Shown here: positions 1 to 8,803 of the stretch, piece after piece
Layout: each line of letters starts with the position of its first letter
How positions within the stretch are numbered: the first letter of the stretch is position 1
Notes under the pieces: generated by a model
Database searches by the model: none
Told to the model about the DNA's origin: nothing
What the model saw: only the letters and a program-made list of their open reading frames with translations
Position numbers and translations under genes: made by a program
Virus record (IMG/VR): IMGVR_UViG_3300010166_000001
Span: 1-39,251 of that record
Origin: a virus
DNA length: 39,251 nucleotides
Strand: one strand, 5' to 3'

Positions 1-1
1 A

Positions 2-295
2 ACAACCAAGCTTCGTGTTCAAGTCTACCGCGATGACACAATGCAAGTAGGTCCTGATGGCAACCCAACAGGTCCTTATCTCGAGACAACACTTACTTTT
101 ATACCAACAGATTCTATGAGCAGCACCATCCAATACAAGGTGTGGAAGCGTGTTTACATAGGAGCTGTGGCAAGAGAGCACACCATTCGCTTATATCAGA
201 CAGAAGATGACTTTACCGCCGACACATTGAATCAGCCTGTCCGTGTACATGCAATGGTTTTATGGATGAAACCAGCGGGGAGGGTCTTTAATTAA
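2..295 (+). CDS. C-terminal fragment of a large tail-associated protein (5' end outside the window)
   Basis: An open frame enters at position 2 and ends with TAA at 293-295, giving 97 residues that start TTKLRVQVYRDD. The ATG at 41 lies inside this frame and has no ribosome-binding site, so I read this as the end of a longer protein rather than a separate gene. The residues alternate polar and hydrophobic in a beta-rich way (VWKRVYIGAVAREHTIRLYQ), as in podovirus tail-hub or DNA-stabilisation proteins. The gene cut at the right edge (37347 onward) has a matching protein style, so these are probably two ends of one gene. The stop overlaps the next ATG. Confidence 0.6.
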   Translation, partial: TTKLRVQVYRDDTMQVGPDGNPTGPYLETTLTFIPTDSMSSTIQYKVWKRVYIGAVAREHTIRLYQTEDDFTADTLNQPVRVHAMVLWMKPAGRVFN

Positions 296-471
296 TGAAA
301 TATAAATATTACCAAGTTTACGAGTATTTTCATGTTAATGAACGGGAAGAGAAGAGATTAATTTACGGCTTTGATGACAGGAAATCAGCTCATGATTTAA
401 TCGAGTTCATTTTCAAACACGACCTTAATCCAAAAGCGCTTGGAGTGGAGGAACGTGAAGCTACAACCTAA
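295..471 (+). CDS. small hypothetical protein, 58 aa
   Basis: The ATG at 295 overlaps the stop of the preceding gene (TAATG), which suggests translational coupling. The product is MKYKYYQVYEYF..., rich in aromatic and charged residues, with no membrane segment and no recognised domain. It overlaps the start of the next gene by 17 bases. Position between tail genes suggests a small virion or assembly protein, but nothing in the residues proves it. Confidence 0.5.
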   Translation: MKYKYYQVYEYFHVNEREEKRLIYGFDDRKSAHDLIEFIFKHDLNPKALGVEEREATT

Positions 472-922
472 CTTTAGTTGGCAGAAGTATGAAGGCGAAC
501 CGGAAGATCAGAAGGATCAATTCCAATACCAGCTTCAAAATCAGCACATTCAAGTAGCCAATTCGGTAAACGCAACCATTGATGACGAGAGCTTCTTTAC
601 TCGAGAGCGCATGACATCTTTCACCTGGGTCGATGGTAAACCAATCTGGAAGAAAACAATTAGCGGAACTATAGCTGCTCCAGGATTAACGACCGTCGCG
701 CATGGGATCGTAGGAATAAATACTGTAGTTCAAATAACAGGCTCAGCTCAAAACGCTAAACCATTAACAACTTTTAGTTTGACTCTTCCGCATGTCGATC
801 CAAATGCGCTTGCAAATGGACTGGGTCTGTTTATCGATACCGTTAATGTGTATGTAAACGCTGGAAATGCCACGTGGAACGGCTATTTATTCAGCGCAAC
901 AATTTATTTTACAAAGACTTGA
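455..922 (+). CDS. putative virion/tail protein, 155 aa
   Basis: I chose GTG at 455 because GGAGG lies just upstream at 447-451. An upstream in-frame TTG at 440 has no ribosome-binding site. The N-terminus is polar (LQPNFSWQKYEGEPEDQKDQ). The rest is beta-rich with SFTWVDGKPIWKKTI and many Thr, Val and Asn residues, the texture of phage fibre or tail-tip proteins. It lies between the tail gene at the left edge and the putative ejection proteins. No named family was recognised. Confidence 0.55.
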   Translation: MKLQPNFSWQKYEGEPEDQKDQFQYQLQNQHIQVANSVNATIDDESFFTRERMTSFTWVDGKPIWKKTISGTIAAPGLTTVAHGIVGINTVVQITGSAQNAKPLTTFSLTLPHVDPNALANGLGLFIDTVNVYVNAGNATWNGYLFSATIYFTKT

Positions 923-929
923 GGTAAAA

Positions 930-1430
930 ATGCCTAAATTAAACGAATTCCTCTTCGGTGGGAAAGACAAGATTAAGAAAGCGGGGACACTCTCTGCCGA
1001 TCAAGAGCAATTGATGTCTCTTATCAACGAAGGACTCACCAAAGGCGAAGGTCCTTTTGCTGAAATCTTTGGAGACTTCAATAAAGAAGGCTTTGAAGAA
1101 GGTGTATCGAAACCAGCGCTAAAGCAATTCCAAGAAGATGTTTTGCCACAATTGCAAGAGAAGTTCATCGCGGGCAACCAAGTACTTGGCTCCGGTATGC
1201 GCCGTGGTCAATTGAAAGCTGCTGGTGACCTGCAAAGCAAGCTTGCTCAATTGATGTATCAAGCTCAGCAAGATCAAACGAAAAACAAACTTGCAGGGAT
1301 ACAGAACGTTCTGGGCACCAAAACTCATGAGAATATTTACAAACAAGGCAATACCGGTGCAGTGCAAGGATTCGTCCAAGGCGCTGGGGAAGGTCTTGGT
1401 AAAGCTGCTGGCGCAGCAATAGCGGGGTAA
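930..1430 (+). CDS. putative internal virion protein, 166 aa
   Basis: ATG at 930 follows GAGG at 921-924; the frame is open further upstream but that part overlaps the preceding gene. The protein (MPKLNEFLFGGKDKIKKAG...) is rich in Gln, Lys, Ala and Gly, with helical segments around residues 40-115 and an Ala/Gly-rich C-terminus (GAGEGLGKAAGAAIAG). It is the first of three adjacent proteins with this character. In P22- and T7-like podoviruses this position after the tail genes usually holds the small proteins ejected with the DNA. That role is inferred from context and composition. Confidence 0.55.
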   Translation: MPKLNEFLFGGKDKIKKAGTLSADQEQLMSLINEGLTKGEGPFAEIFGDFNKEGFEEGVSKPALKQFQEDVLPQLQEKFIAGNQVLGSGMRRGQLKAAGDLQSKLAQLMYQAQQDQTKNKLAGIQNVLGTKTHENIYKQGNTGAVQGFVQGAGEGLGKAAGAAIAG

Positions 1431-1433
1431 CAG

Positions 1434-2486
1434 ATGGTACAGATCATTCCAGCAAAAGACGATTGGGCAAAGGCTTTCCGCAGCATCGGAGGTGGTGTAA
1501 GTGAAGGATACATGAACCGCGCAGATGAAAACGCTATACAGGATGCGATTCAGAAGCTTGGGCCTAATGCTTCTATGAAAGACACTCTCGCCGCAGTTAC
1601 AGGAACCAAGACATACAGCCCTCAAAGCAAGAACATGGCAATCGAGCGTTTTGTTAAATCGCATGGACTTGACCTTGAAGACATTAAGCAGGATGAAATT
1701 AAGAGACATCACCAGGCTATTGAGAATCAAAAATCTTCTAAGGTTTCTACTGAAGGAAACGATGCTAAGGCTTTAATCAACGCAAGCAAGCTACCTGATG
1801 AGAAGAAGCAAGAGTATGCAAAGCAAGTAGATAAAGGTGAAATCTCTTTTAAAGCGGTTAAGGAATTAATAAAGCCAGAAAAGACAAGTGATTTTCAGAA
1901 GAAATTAGCTGGGAAGAACGTTGAACTTTATACGAAAGCGGTTGAAGACCTTCCTAAATCTGAAAGAACTATCCAAGACTTATCCAAGTTAGAGGAATTA
2001 AATACCAAACTCGCAGGCCCATTAGGTTATTTTAAAGCACTCAACCCATTCAATGAAGATGCCGCTGAGATGAGCGCTCTTGGGTTTGGTATTCTAGACA
2101 CTGTGGTTAAGATGTTCAACCCTGTCGGACCTATCGCTCAGAAGAAGCTAGAGCAACTTCAAAAACAATACGCTATCAGTCCCACAGATTCTTCAGCAAA
2201 GACAAAGGGTAAAATCAGAGCACTTAAGTCTTACGCAGAAAGAACAAAAGACATCGCTAAACAGAGAATCGATCTCTTTAACAAGTTCGATGGAATGCCT
2301 CCGTTAGATCAGATCGCAATGCTAGATGCAGCAGGTAATGAAGTCATCGATGAAATGATAAAAAAAGAAGTTCCTAAAGTTAAATATTACAGCAAAACGA
2401 ATGGCAAGGAGCTTAAAGACTTAACAGAAGATCAGATTGAGAAATTCACTAAAGAAGGATTAATCACAGATGTCAAGCCAAACTGA
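1434..2486 (+). CDS. putative internal virion / DNA-ejection protein, 350 aa
   Basis: This starts with ATG three bases after the previous stop and runs on into the next gene, overlapping it by 17 bases. The protein is almost wholly helical and charged (KTSDFQKKLAGKNVELYTKAVEDLPKSER), with no signal peptide. One more hydrophobic stretch lies near residues 210-240 (MSALGFGILDTVVKMFNPVGPIAQ). Length, composition and its place between two similar genes fit a podovirus ejection protein. No catalytic motif is visible. Confidence 0.55.
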   Translation: MVQIIPAKDDWAKAFRSIGGGVSEGYMNRADENAIQDAIQKLGPNASMKDTLAAVTGTKTYSPQSKNMAIERFVKSHGLDLEDIKQDEIKRHHQAIENQKSSKVSTEGNDAKALINASKLPDEKKQEYAKQVDKGEISFKAVKELIKPEKTSDFQKKLAGKNVELYTKAVEDLPKSERTIQDLSKLEELNTKLAGPLGYFKALNPFNEDAAEMSALGFGILDTVVKMFNPVGPIAQKKLEQLQKQYAISPTDSSAKTKGKIRALKSYAERTKDIAKQRIDLFNKFDGMPPLDQIAMLDAAGNEVIDEMIKKEVPKVKYYSKTNGKELKDLTEDQIEKFTKEGLITDVKPN

Positions 2487-4983
2487 TCCCTTAGCAGGTT
2501 TCTACGCAGACGAAGAGGAAGACAATTCCAACGATCCCTTAGCTGGATTTTATGCTGAAGAGGAAAAGCCAGATTCAAAGCAGTCAATTCCCGATTCAAT
2601 TGCAGGTCCCTATCAAGTGGAAGAGAAAACACCTGAAGAGCTTCGAGCAATGACGCTTCCTGAGAAGATGGAGTACATGCAAGAAGTCAATCGCCTACGT
2701 GAATTTCAGCAATCGAAAGGCTTTACGAAGGGCGCACTTTCTGGACTTACTCTCGGTGCTACTGAACATGTCGAAGCATTGAAGCCGCAAGAAGGTGAAT
2801 TGCTTGGCGGCGTTGGTGAGGTCGTTGGGTCAGCCATTCCTATTACAGGAGTGTACAAAGTCTTCGGTCATGGCCTCGGTAAAGTTGCTGCAAAATCTCC
2901 TGTTTTCAAAAAAAGCTTAGACTATTTAGCACATCTTACTGGAGCGGCTCTTGCTGGGGGAACTTATGAAGGAGCAAAACATGCAATAAAAGAAGGTGAA
3001 CTGCCGTCAGCGAATCAAGTCATGGAACACGGCTTCGAATGGGCAGCTATTGAGGCAGCTTTACGTGGAGCTGGAGCAGTTGGAGCTTTCGGAGTTGGTG
3101 TGATTCAGGCTGCTAGAAAAACTAAGCAACCTGAATGGAAAGTGGTCAACGAGGTCTACAACGCTCTCAAAGAACAAGGCGTTGATGTAGCCACAGACAA
3201 GCGCGCTGGAGCAAAAGCAATGAGCATCCTAGAAGACATGGGACAAGCTAAACCAGCGAAAGGTGAAGTTCGTAAAGTTGAACCGAAGAAGATTGAGAAA
3301 GCAAACGAATCAATAGGCGAGCTTTCGAAGCCAATTCTTCCAGAAGCTCAAGAAGAAGCAATAAACATCAATGCAATGGTCGAGAACGCTGAAGCACAAG
3401 AACTACAAGGCAAAATCGACAGAGTTGGCCGTAGAACCGTTGATGACGCTGAGCTTGGTAAAGAGATACAAACAGGGATTAACGACGCTAAAGAGGCAGC
3501 AAAGCAGCAATACAAGCCTTTCTATGATGAAGTCGAAGAAGGCGTAAGGAATATTGCAACAACTCCAAAGGAAACAGCTAGAATTGCAAGTGATCTGCTT
3601 CCTGTATTAGAAGAGCTTCGCACAAAGCCGGCCGGATATTCAAATGTTATTAACACCTTAGAAAATGTTCTGAAAGATGCTGGTTATGTCATCCAAAGAG
3701 CTGAAAGCGGCGTAATCGAGAGCATTATTCAGGAAAAAGAAATCTGGATGGACAAACTAACTGAGCTTGGTCGTCGATTAAACGAAATCATTGACTATGA
3801 CGTGCTTGATAAAACCATTAAAGATCGCCTTCGTCCAGTAGTCAAAGCAGTTAAGAGAGACATTCGTTCTGGTCTTGAAGCTGCAAATCCAGACTTATTG
3901 ACTGCATTTGAGCTTGCTGAAGAGTCTTATGCTGCTAATGCCAAGAAGTTTAACCGCGAATCAGTAAGAAAAATACGTGGTACTCAAGCAACAGACAAGA
4001 TTCCTAAGCAGTTCGAGTCAGCCACAGCACTTGATGACATGCGAGCGGTTCTATCTCCAAAGCAAATGCAGAATGTCGAGAGAGACCTGCTTGAGAAGAT
4101 GAACAAGATGACTGAGAAGAAAGCAGATGAGTTCTTACGACAAGTGCGCTCAGGTCTATCGAAAGAATCACAAGAGATAGCGGACCAAATCATTCGGCAG
4201 AAGCGTCCCATTAACAAGCAAAGCATTCAGTCTCGAAAAGACCGTCTAGCTGAAACAATTGATAACGAACTCGCCAATTCAATGAACACAGGGAAGAGAC
4301 CCGAGAAAACCCTTGAGCTTTGGCAAAATCCCCGTGGTCAAAAGCTAGTTAAGCAATCCCTCGAAACACATCCGCAGAAGAAAGAGCTACTTGAATACCT
4401 ACAAAAGCAAACCCTGCAAGACATGGCTGAGTCTATTGTCACAAAAGAAGGCGCCTTTGATGCGAAGAAGCTCTCTGAAATGATGGATAACCCTGCAATA
4501 CGAAACAATCTACGTGAACTCGGCGGTCAAGAAGCTGTTACTTTCTTTGAAGGATTGCAAGGCAAAGTAAACAATTTAAAAAACAACACAAATAAATTAA
4601 TTACAAACAAACTTGGTTACGGAAAAGAGAAAAAGGTTACTCAATTCGGAGAGATAAAAGAAGCAATAGATGAAGTCTCTAAAGGCGAGCGTGGAAAAGT
4701 CCTGTTAAAACGCATGGCATCTAAGGACTTCCCTCTGATCTCCAAAGTTAACAATGCACTAGAACATATCGGCCTGCAAAGCAAGATCGCCTTCAACGTA
4801 TTTACTCTTCTCAAGTTCGGTTTTGTTAAAGCTGCCGGTATTCCGTTTGCTGCCAACGTATTGAAGAAGCTCGCCACAAGCAGAAAAGCAAGAGATGCAT
4901 TCACCAAAGCATCAAAGCATCATACCGATCCGATTTTGTTCATTGCAGCTATGGAAAATTTAGGAAAAGAGCTCGAAGAGTAA
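2470..4983 (+). CDS. large internal virion / DNA-ejection protein, 837 aa
   Basis: The largest gene of the ejection cluster. Residues 6-32 hold a near-perfect tandem repeat, DPLAGFYADEEE then DPLAGFYAEEEK. Next come a Gly/Ala-rich possibly membrane-active region (about residues 87-220, with GALSGLTLGATEH and GAALAGGTYEGAKHA), a long coiled-coil-like helical middle and a hydrophobic segment near 795-815. Large helical proteins with Gly/Ala-rich amphipathic parts at this position form the ejection conduit in short-tailed phages. No lytic transglycosylase motif was seen, unlike T7 gp16. It is followed directly by a late-motif copy at 5000. Confidence 0.6.
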   Translation: MSSQTDPLAGFYADEEEDNSNDPLAGFYAEEEKPDSKQSIPDSIAGPYQVEEKTPEELRAMTLPEKMEYMQEVNRLREFQQSKGFTKGALSGLTLGATEHVEALKPQEGELLGGVGEVVGSAIPITGVYKVFGHGLGKVAAKSPVFKKSLDYLAHLTGAALAGGTYEGAKHAIKEGELPSANQVMEHGFEWAAIEAALRGAGAVGAFGVGVIQAARKTKQPEWKVVNEVYNALKEQGVDVATDKRAGAKAMSILEDMGQAKPAKGEVRKVEPKKIEKANESIGELSKPILPEAQEEAININAMVENAEAQELQGKIDRVGRRTVDDAELGKEIQTGINDAKEAAKQQYKPFYDEVEEGVRNIATTPKETARIASDLLPVLEELRTKPAGYSNVINTLENVLKDAGYVIQRAESGVIESIIQEKEIWMDKLTELGRRLNEIIDYDVLDKTIKDRLRPVVKAVKRDIRSGLEAANPDLLTAFELAEESYAANAKKFNRESVRKIRGTQATDKIPKQFESATALDDMRAVLSPKQMQNVERDLLEKMNKMTEKKADEFLRQVRSGLSKESQEIADQIIRQKRPINKQSIQSRKDRLAETIDNELANSMNTGKRPEKTLELWQNPRGQKLVKQSLETHPQKKELLEYLQKQTLQDMAESIVTKEGAFDAKKLSEMMDNPAIRNNLRELGGQEAVTFFEGLQGKVNNLKNNTNKLITNKLGYGKEKKVTQFGEIKEAIDEVSKGERGKVLLKRMASKDFPLISKVNNALEHIGLQSKIAFNVFTLLKFGFVKAAGIPFAANVLKKLATSRKARDAFTKASKHHTDPILFIAAMENLGKELEE

Positions 4984-4999
4984 TTTTTTTTGCTTCGGG

Positions 5000-5020
5000 T
5001 GACAAGTTATTATTTGAAAA
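5000..5020 (+). promoter_or_regulatory. late-gene motif, copy 1
   Basis: TGACAAGTTATTATT followed by TGAAAA, ending 13 bases before the ATG at 5034. AAGGAG follows at once and serves as ribosome-binding site. It is one of five copies of TGACAAGTY-N6-TGAAW in the window. A T-run lies just upstream (4983-4991). A start point inside or just after the motif would give a very short leader. Confidence 0.6.
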
Positions 5021-5033
5021 AAAGGAGAAAACA

Positions 5034-5933
5034 ATGGGACTTTTCGCAAATCCACTAGGTCATGCCGGCTACCCACCAGGAGTAACGGGCACACCAACAA
5101 CACAACCAGCTAGCATTCGTGCCGCAACAGCCGCAGAAGCTTCGGCCGGAACATTAACCGATTGCTACATCTCGCCTGCCACTGCTGATACAGCAACAGC
5201 GCTTGACTTTGCTTCGCCACCAGTCCTCGGCTTTGGTAGCACAACGCCTCGCCCAGTGCATGCCACTACATTAAGTGCTCTTGGTGCGGTGACTCTTAAC
5301 GTTACAGGCGCAGCAGCGACAACCATTGCTACAGGTGGCACAGGAATATTGGCTCTCGGAAATGCAACGGGAAATACGGCTGTAACGGGGTCTTTAACGG
5401 CTTCTACAGGACTAGTTGCAACGACAGGCGGGATCACCGCAACGGGCACAAGTAATATCAATACCTCGGGCGCTGGAGTTACCTCTATCGGAACAGGTGG
5501 TACAGGCGCAACCAATATCGGAAATGCGACAGGCAACACTGCGGTTACGGGCTCACTGACTGCCTCCACGACGCTAACGGCCACATTGGGCGCGATCACA
5601 GCTACCAACGGCAACTTTGTATTTGGCACAGCAGGCAACAAGACCATGTATTCAAGCGTGGCCTCGACTACTACTGCGGGAGCAAACTCTGCCGGAAAAG
5701 TGACTCTGGTTGGAGGTACAGCAACAATTTCAACAACTGCCGTCACAGCCTCTTCTCTCATTCGTCTCACAAGACAATCAGTGGGAGCAACAGGAGCCAA
5801 TGACCTAGGAATCTTAAGCGTGGGAACAATCGTTGCAGCAACATCCTTCATCATTAATGCATGGACTGTCACTAATGCCACTGCGTTACAAGCTGATGAT
5901 GTCTCTGAAATCTTTTGGGAAATCGTTAACTAA
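5034..5933 (+). CDS. tail-fibre-like protein with sequence repeats, 299 aa
   Basis: ATG at 5034 follows AAGGAG. The N-terminus (MGLFANPLGHAGYPPGV) is followed by low-complexity Thr/Ala/Gly/Asn-rich repeats. NATGNTAVTGSLTAST occurs twice (about residues 110-126 and 165-181), next to IATGGTGI/IGTGGTGA units. Such repeats are typical of trimeric beta-structured fibre shafts. The C-terminal 80 residues are less repetitive (SLIRLTRQSVGATGANDLG) and resemble a compact head domain ending in DVSEIFWEIVN. It heads the fibre cluster driven from the late motif. Confidence 0.65.
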   Translation: MGLFANPLGHAGYPPGVTGTPTTQPASIRAATAAEASAGTLTDCYISPATADTATALDFASPPVLGFGSTTPRPVHATTLSALGAVTLNVTGAAATTIATGGTGILALGNATGNTAVTGSLTASTGLVATTGGITATGTSNINTSGAGVTSIGTGGTGATNIGNATGNTAVTGSLTASTTLTATLGAITATNGNFVFGTAGNKTMYSSVASTTTAGANSAGKVTLVGGTATISTTAVTASSLIRLTRQSVGATGANDLGILSVGTIVAATSFIINAWTVTNATALQADDVSEIFWEIVN

Positions 5934-5946
5934 TAAGGAGTAAATC

Positions 5947-6246
5947 ATGACAGCTAATCCAGGAAATTATCCGTACATCAAAGTAGATGTGAATGGAAGA
6001 GATATTACTGACTCCTCAGATGACATGGCCTTTCAAGGCGACTATCAAGCAGGAACTAACTTGATTTATAGCGCTTTTGCAAGACCAGGCGCCGCAACAG
6101 ATGCAGCGGTGTGGCAAATACAAAAACATGCCTACGACGGGAATGATAACTTAATCTCAACGACATGGCCGCAGAACTCTTTTGGCAATGCGTCTAGTGA
6201 GTACCAGTTTGTCTACGATGATCGTGCTACATACACATACTCATAA
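5947..6246 (+). CDS. hypothetical tail-cluster protein, 99 aa
   Basis: ATG at 5947 follows AAGGAG at 5935-5940, 13 bases after the previous stop. The protein (MTANPGNYPYIKVDVNGRD...) is rich in Asp, Asn, Tyr and Gln and beta-like, with no membrane segment. Its place between two fibre-like genes suggests a fibre accessory, chaperone or small tail protein. No family was recognised. Confidence 0.55.
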   Translation: MTANPGNYPYIKVDVNGRDITDSSDDMAFQGDYQAGTNLIYSAFARPGAATDAAVWQIQKHAYDGNDNLISTTWPQNSFGNASSEYQFVYDDRATYTYS

Positions 6247-6256
6247 GAGGTGAAGC

Positions 6257-6790
6257 GTGCCATTTAAATTCAATCCATTTACTCACAAACTAGACATCAC
6301 GGACGTAGGAGGGGGTGGCACAGGCATCCTCTCCATCACTGGCAATAGCGGTGGTGCTGTTAGTGCCGATGGTTCTAACAATATCGAACTTGTAGGCACA
6401 GGGGCAATCACTGTCTCTGGAAGCCCAGGTACTAACACTTTGACTATTGGGTCTTCAAATCCATTCTTTACTTGGTCAGTCATATCTTCAAATCAGATGG
6501 CTATTTCACAGCAAGGATACTTTGTAGATGCAGTAGGACAAATCGAGGTGGCGCTTCCTCTAATATCTGGCATAGGAGACATCTTTACAATAGCTGATCT
6601 TGGTGGGAACGGGTGGAGGATCACACAAGCTGCCGGCCAACAGGTCCTATTAGGCATCGATTCTACAACGGTCGGAGCATCGGGGTATATCCAATCTACA
6701 TTCATTTGTGATTCCGTGACATTGGTTTGTTGCGAAGTCAATTTAACATGGATGGTGATCCCTGCTTCAGGAAACATAACAATAGTATGA
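6257..6790 (+). CDS. tail-fibre-like protein, 177 aa
   Basis: Starts with GTG at 6257 behind AGAGGTGA. The N-terminus MPFKFNPFTHKLDITD is a short motif I associate with phage fibre and adhesin proteins, followed at once by a GGGGTG linker. The middle has repeat units of the type GTGAITVSGSPGTNTLTIG found in many fibres. The C-terminal 90 residues form a distinct hydrophobic beta-rich region with a CC pair (TLVCCEVNLTWMV). It is probably a short fibre or the stalk section working with the long protein that follows. Confidence 0.6.
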   Translation: MPFKFNPFTHKLDITDVGGGGTGILSITGNSGGAVSADGSNNIELVGTGAITVSGSPGTNTLTIGSSNPFFTWSVISSNQMAISQQGYFVDAVGQIEVALPLISGIGDIFTIADLGGNGWRITQAAGQQVLLGIDSTTVGASGYIQSTFICDSVTLVCCEVNLTWMVIPASGNITIV

Positions 6791-6797
6791 GGTACAA

Positions 6798-8678
6798 GTG
6801 GTAACAAACAACATCATCAACCTTCAAGAAGCCGGCATGACATCCTACGACGGCGCTGGAGTTTTTCACGGACGAACTTTAACGCAGCCAGCAGCGGGAA
6901 TTACAATCAGTAATGCTACTGGCGTCGCAGGCAATCCAACCTTAGCATTGTCGGATGATCTTGCAGCGCTAGAAGGCTTGGGCACAACAGGGATTGCAGC
7001 ACGTACAGGAACCAGCACTTGGGCAACGCGTACGATCACTGCAGGAACAGGCGTAAGCATTACCAATGGTGATGGTATCGCAGGGAATCCCACTATCTCA
7101 GCGACATCGGCAGTCCCTACGACCTTCACAACCGACTCAGGTGTTGCAACCCCAGCGGCTAATAACCTTAACATAGTAGGCACTGCGGCTCAAGGAATTT
7201 CCTCTTCGGGCTCTGGTTCAACCGTGACATTAACCGTGGCAAACGCAACCACATCCCAAAAAGGTGTCGTGGCCCTTGCTACAAATGCTGAAGCGATTGC
7301 AGGCACAGACACAGCAAAGGCAATTACTGCGGATGACCTAAAGGCAAAGCTCGGTGCTCAAACACTGCATGGCGTGTCAGTCGGTGCCGGAACAACAGGC
7401 GCTTTGGCATGGACCGCTGCAGGAACTAATGGTCAAGTTTTAGTTGGTTCATCTGCGGCAGACCCTGTGTTTTCAACGCTAACAAGCTCTGATTCTTCTG
7501 TATCTTTCACGACAGGAGCTGGAACACTTAGCCTTCAGGTGGCAGGGGGAACAACAGTTGGAAAGACAATTACAGGCGATTCAGGTGGCGCTCTTAGTCC
7601 AACGGCTGGAAACTGGAATCTGCTTGGCACAGGAAGCATTACAACTTCAGGAAGTGGCAGCTCACTAACCACTCAACTTACAGGTTTGACAAATCATGCA
7701 GTGTTGGTTGGAGCAGGAACAGCCACGATTACCAAGGTTGGCCCGACGGCTACGGCAGGTCAAGTTCTTCAATCGGCAGGAGCTGCGGCAGACCCTGTGT
7801 TTTCAACAGCCACATACCCTTCAACTACCACGATAAATCAAGTCTTATATTCTTCTGCAAATAATGTTGTCTCAGCCATTACAGCAGCAAATAACGGCAC
7901 AATGATTTCAAGCGCAACTGGAGTTCCCTCTTTGTTAGCAAATGGAGCCACCGGAGAAGTTTTAACAGCAACTACCGGATCTCCTCCATCTTGGCAAGCA
8001 CTTCCATCCGGAGGTTTTACAACTATCAATATTCAATCATTCACTGCTAGTGGGACTTATACCCCTACTTCAGGAATGAAATATTGCCTCGTTGAAGCAG
8101 TAGCTGGCGGAGGCGGAGGTGGGGGTGCAAACACAACAGGAGCTAGCCAAGTTACATGTGGCGGAGGCGGAGGTGGGGGAAGCTATAGATATGGTTATTT
8201 TACAGCCGCTGACATCGGTGCCTCTAAGGCGGTAGTGATTGGCGGGGCTGGAGCAGCAGGATCTAGTGGTGGCGGGACTGGTGGGACTGGTGGTTCAACC
8301 GCCTTAACGGGATTATTTAGCATTGATGGAGGATTAGGAGGAACAGGAAATGCAACACCCGCGGCATCTTCTGCTGCTCAAGGCGGTGTAGGAGGAAACC
8401 CCACAAGTGCAGGTATTCAAGCTTTTGGAGCTTCCGGGTCTTCTGGTAGTAATGGATGCGCTTCTAACGCTGGACTTTTTGCAATGGGTGGAGTTGGCGG
8501 GTCATCTTATTTTGGATCAGGTGGAAGAGGTGGCGTGACGACAACCACAAGATCGGCAGGTGTTAATGGACTTACATATGGTGGCGGAGGCGGAGGTGCG
8601 GCTGTTGCAGCTAGCCAATCAGGATTTGTAGGAGGAACTGGAGGTGCTGGATTTTTAGTTGTTACTGAATTTATTTAG
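6798..8678 (+). CDS. long tail-fibre / receptor-binding protein with poly-glycine tip, 626 aa
   Basis: GTG at 6798 follows AGAGG-type spacing from the previous stop; ATG at 6836 is the alternative. Residues 1-410 are fibre-shaft repeats, including two SAADPVFST/AAADPVFST modules encoded by an exact 25-base direct repeat. From about residue 412 a C-terminal domain begins (FTASGTYTPTSGMKYCLVEA) and carries at least three poly-glycine stretches (AGGGGGGGA, CGGGGGGGS, GGGGGGAA). Glycine-rich loops like these form the receptor-binding surface in T-even gp38-type adhesins and related fibres. This is the best candidate for the host-recognition protein. Confidence 0.7.
   Translation: MVTNNIINLQEAGMTSYDGAGVFHGRTLTQPAAGITISNATGVAGNPTLALSDDLAALEGLGTTGIAARTGTSTWATRTITAGTGVSITNGDGIAGNPTISATSAVPTTFTTDSGVATPAANNLNIVGTAAQGISSSGSGSTVTLTVANATTSQKGVVALATNAEAIAGTDTAKAITADDLKAKLGAQTLHGVSVGAGTTGALAWTAAGTNGQVLVGSSAADPVFSTLTSSDSSVSFTTGAGTLSLQVAGGTTVGKTITGDSGGALSPTAGNWNLLGTGSITTSGSGSSLTTQLTGLTNHAVLVGAGTATITKVGPTATAGQVLQSAGAAADPVFSTATYPSTTTINQVLYSSANNVVSAITAANNGTMISSATGVPSLLANGATGEVLTATTGSPPSWQALPSGGFTTINIQSFTASGTYTPTSGMKYCLVEAVAGGGGGGGANTTGASQVTCGGGGGGGSYRYGYFTAADIGASKAVVIGGAGAAGSSGGGTGGTGGSTALTGLFSIDGGLGGTGNATPAASSAAQGGVGGNPTSAGIQAFGASGSSGSNGCASNAGLFAMGGVGGSSYFGSGGRGGVTTTTRSAGVNGLTYGGGGGGAAVAASQSGFVGGTGGAGFLVVTEFI
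7453..7807 (+). repeat. 25-base direct repeat inside the fibre gene (7453-7477 and 7783-7807)
   Basis: The same 25 bases beginning CTGCGGCAGACCCTGTG occur at 7453 and 7783, both in frame and both encoding AADPVFST. Identity at the DNA level inside otherwise diverged modules suggests recent duplication or recombination between fibre modules, a usual route to host-range change. Confidence 0.75.
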
Positions 8679-8688
8679 AGAATTTAAT

Positions 8689-8712
8689 AAGAAGTAGTTT
8701 AGGCTACTTCTT
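8689..8712. terminator. bidirectional hairpin between convergent genes
   Basis: AAGAAGTAG and CTACTTCTT form a perfect 9-bp stem around TTTAGG. It lies between the fibre gene ending at 8678 on plus and the microprotein ending at 8711 on minus. The minus side is followed by an A/T-rich tract, the plus side less so. It probably ends both late and minus-strand transcripts. Confidence 0.55.
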
Positions 8713-8803
8713 ACCAATCTAGTGAAAATATATACAATATCGCTAACGTCCAAATAATACCTATATTTATCGCGATTATTTTAATTGTTTGACCTAGAGT
8801 CAC
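8711..8803 (-). CDS. 30-aa single-pass membrane microprotein
   Basis: GTG at 8803 overlaps the TGA of the upstream gene (GTGA), the usual layout for coupled translation. The product is VTLGQTIKIIAINIGIIWT then LAILYIFSLDW: one membrane segment covers nearly the whole protein. It pairs with the membrane coiled-coil gene just upstream, an arrangement repeated near 16.8 kb. A lysis-related role or a small inner-membrane partner is possible. Function is unknown. Confidence 0.45.
   Translation of the reverse strand: MTLGQTIKIIAINIGIIWTLAILYIFSLDW

Noticed and set aside
1119-1730. Long minus-strand frame (203 codons) opposite the ejection genes
   Set aside because: It is antisense to well-supported plus genes, has no ribosome-binding site and reads as Leu/Phe/Cys-rich noise.
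5000-5020. Reading the late motif as an ordinary -35 box (TTGACA-like)
   Set aside because: At 16-18 bases downstream lie ribosome-binding sites instead of a -10 box in copies 1-3, so the usual promoter model fails.
5165-5881. 238-codon minus-strand frame opposite the fibre gene
   Set aside because: Its Val/Pro/Ala repeats are the mirror of the fibre's Thr/Gly/Ala repeat codons; a typical antisense artefact.
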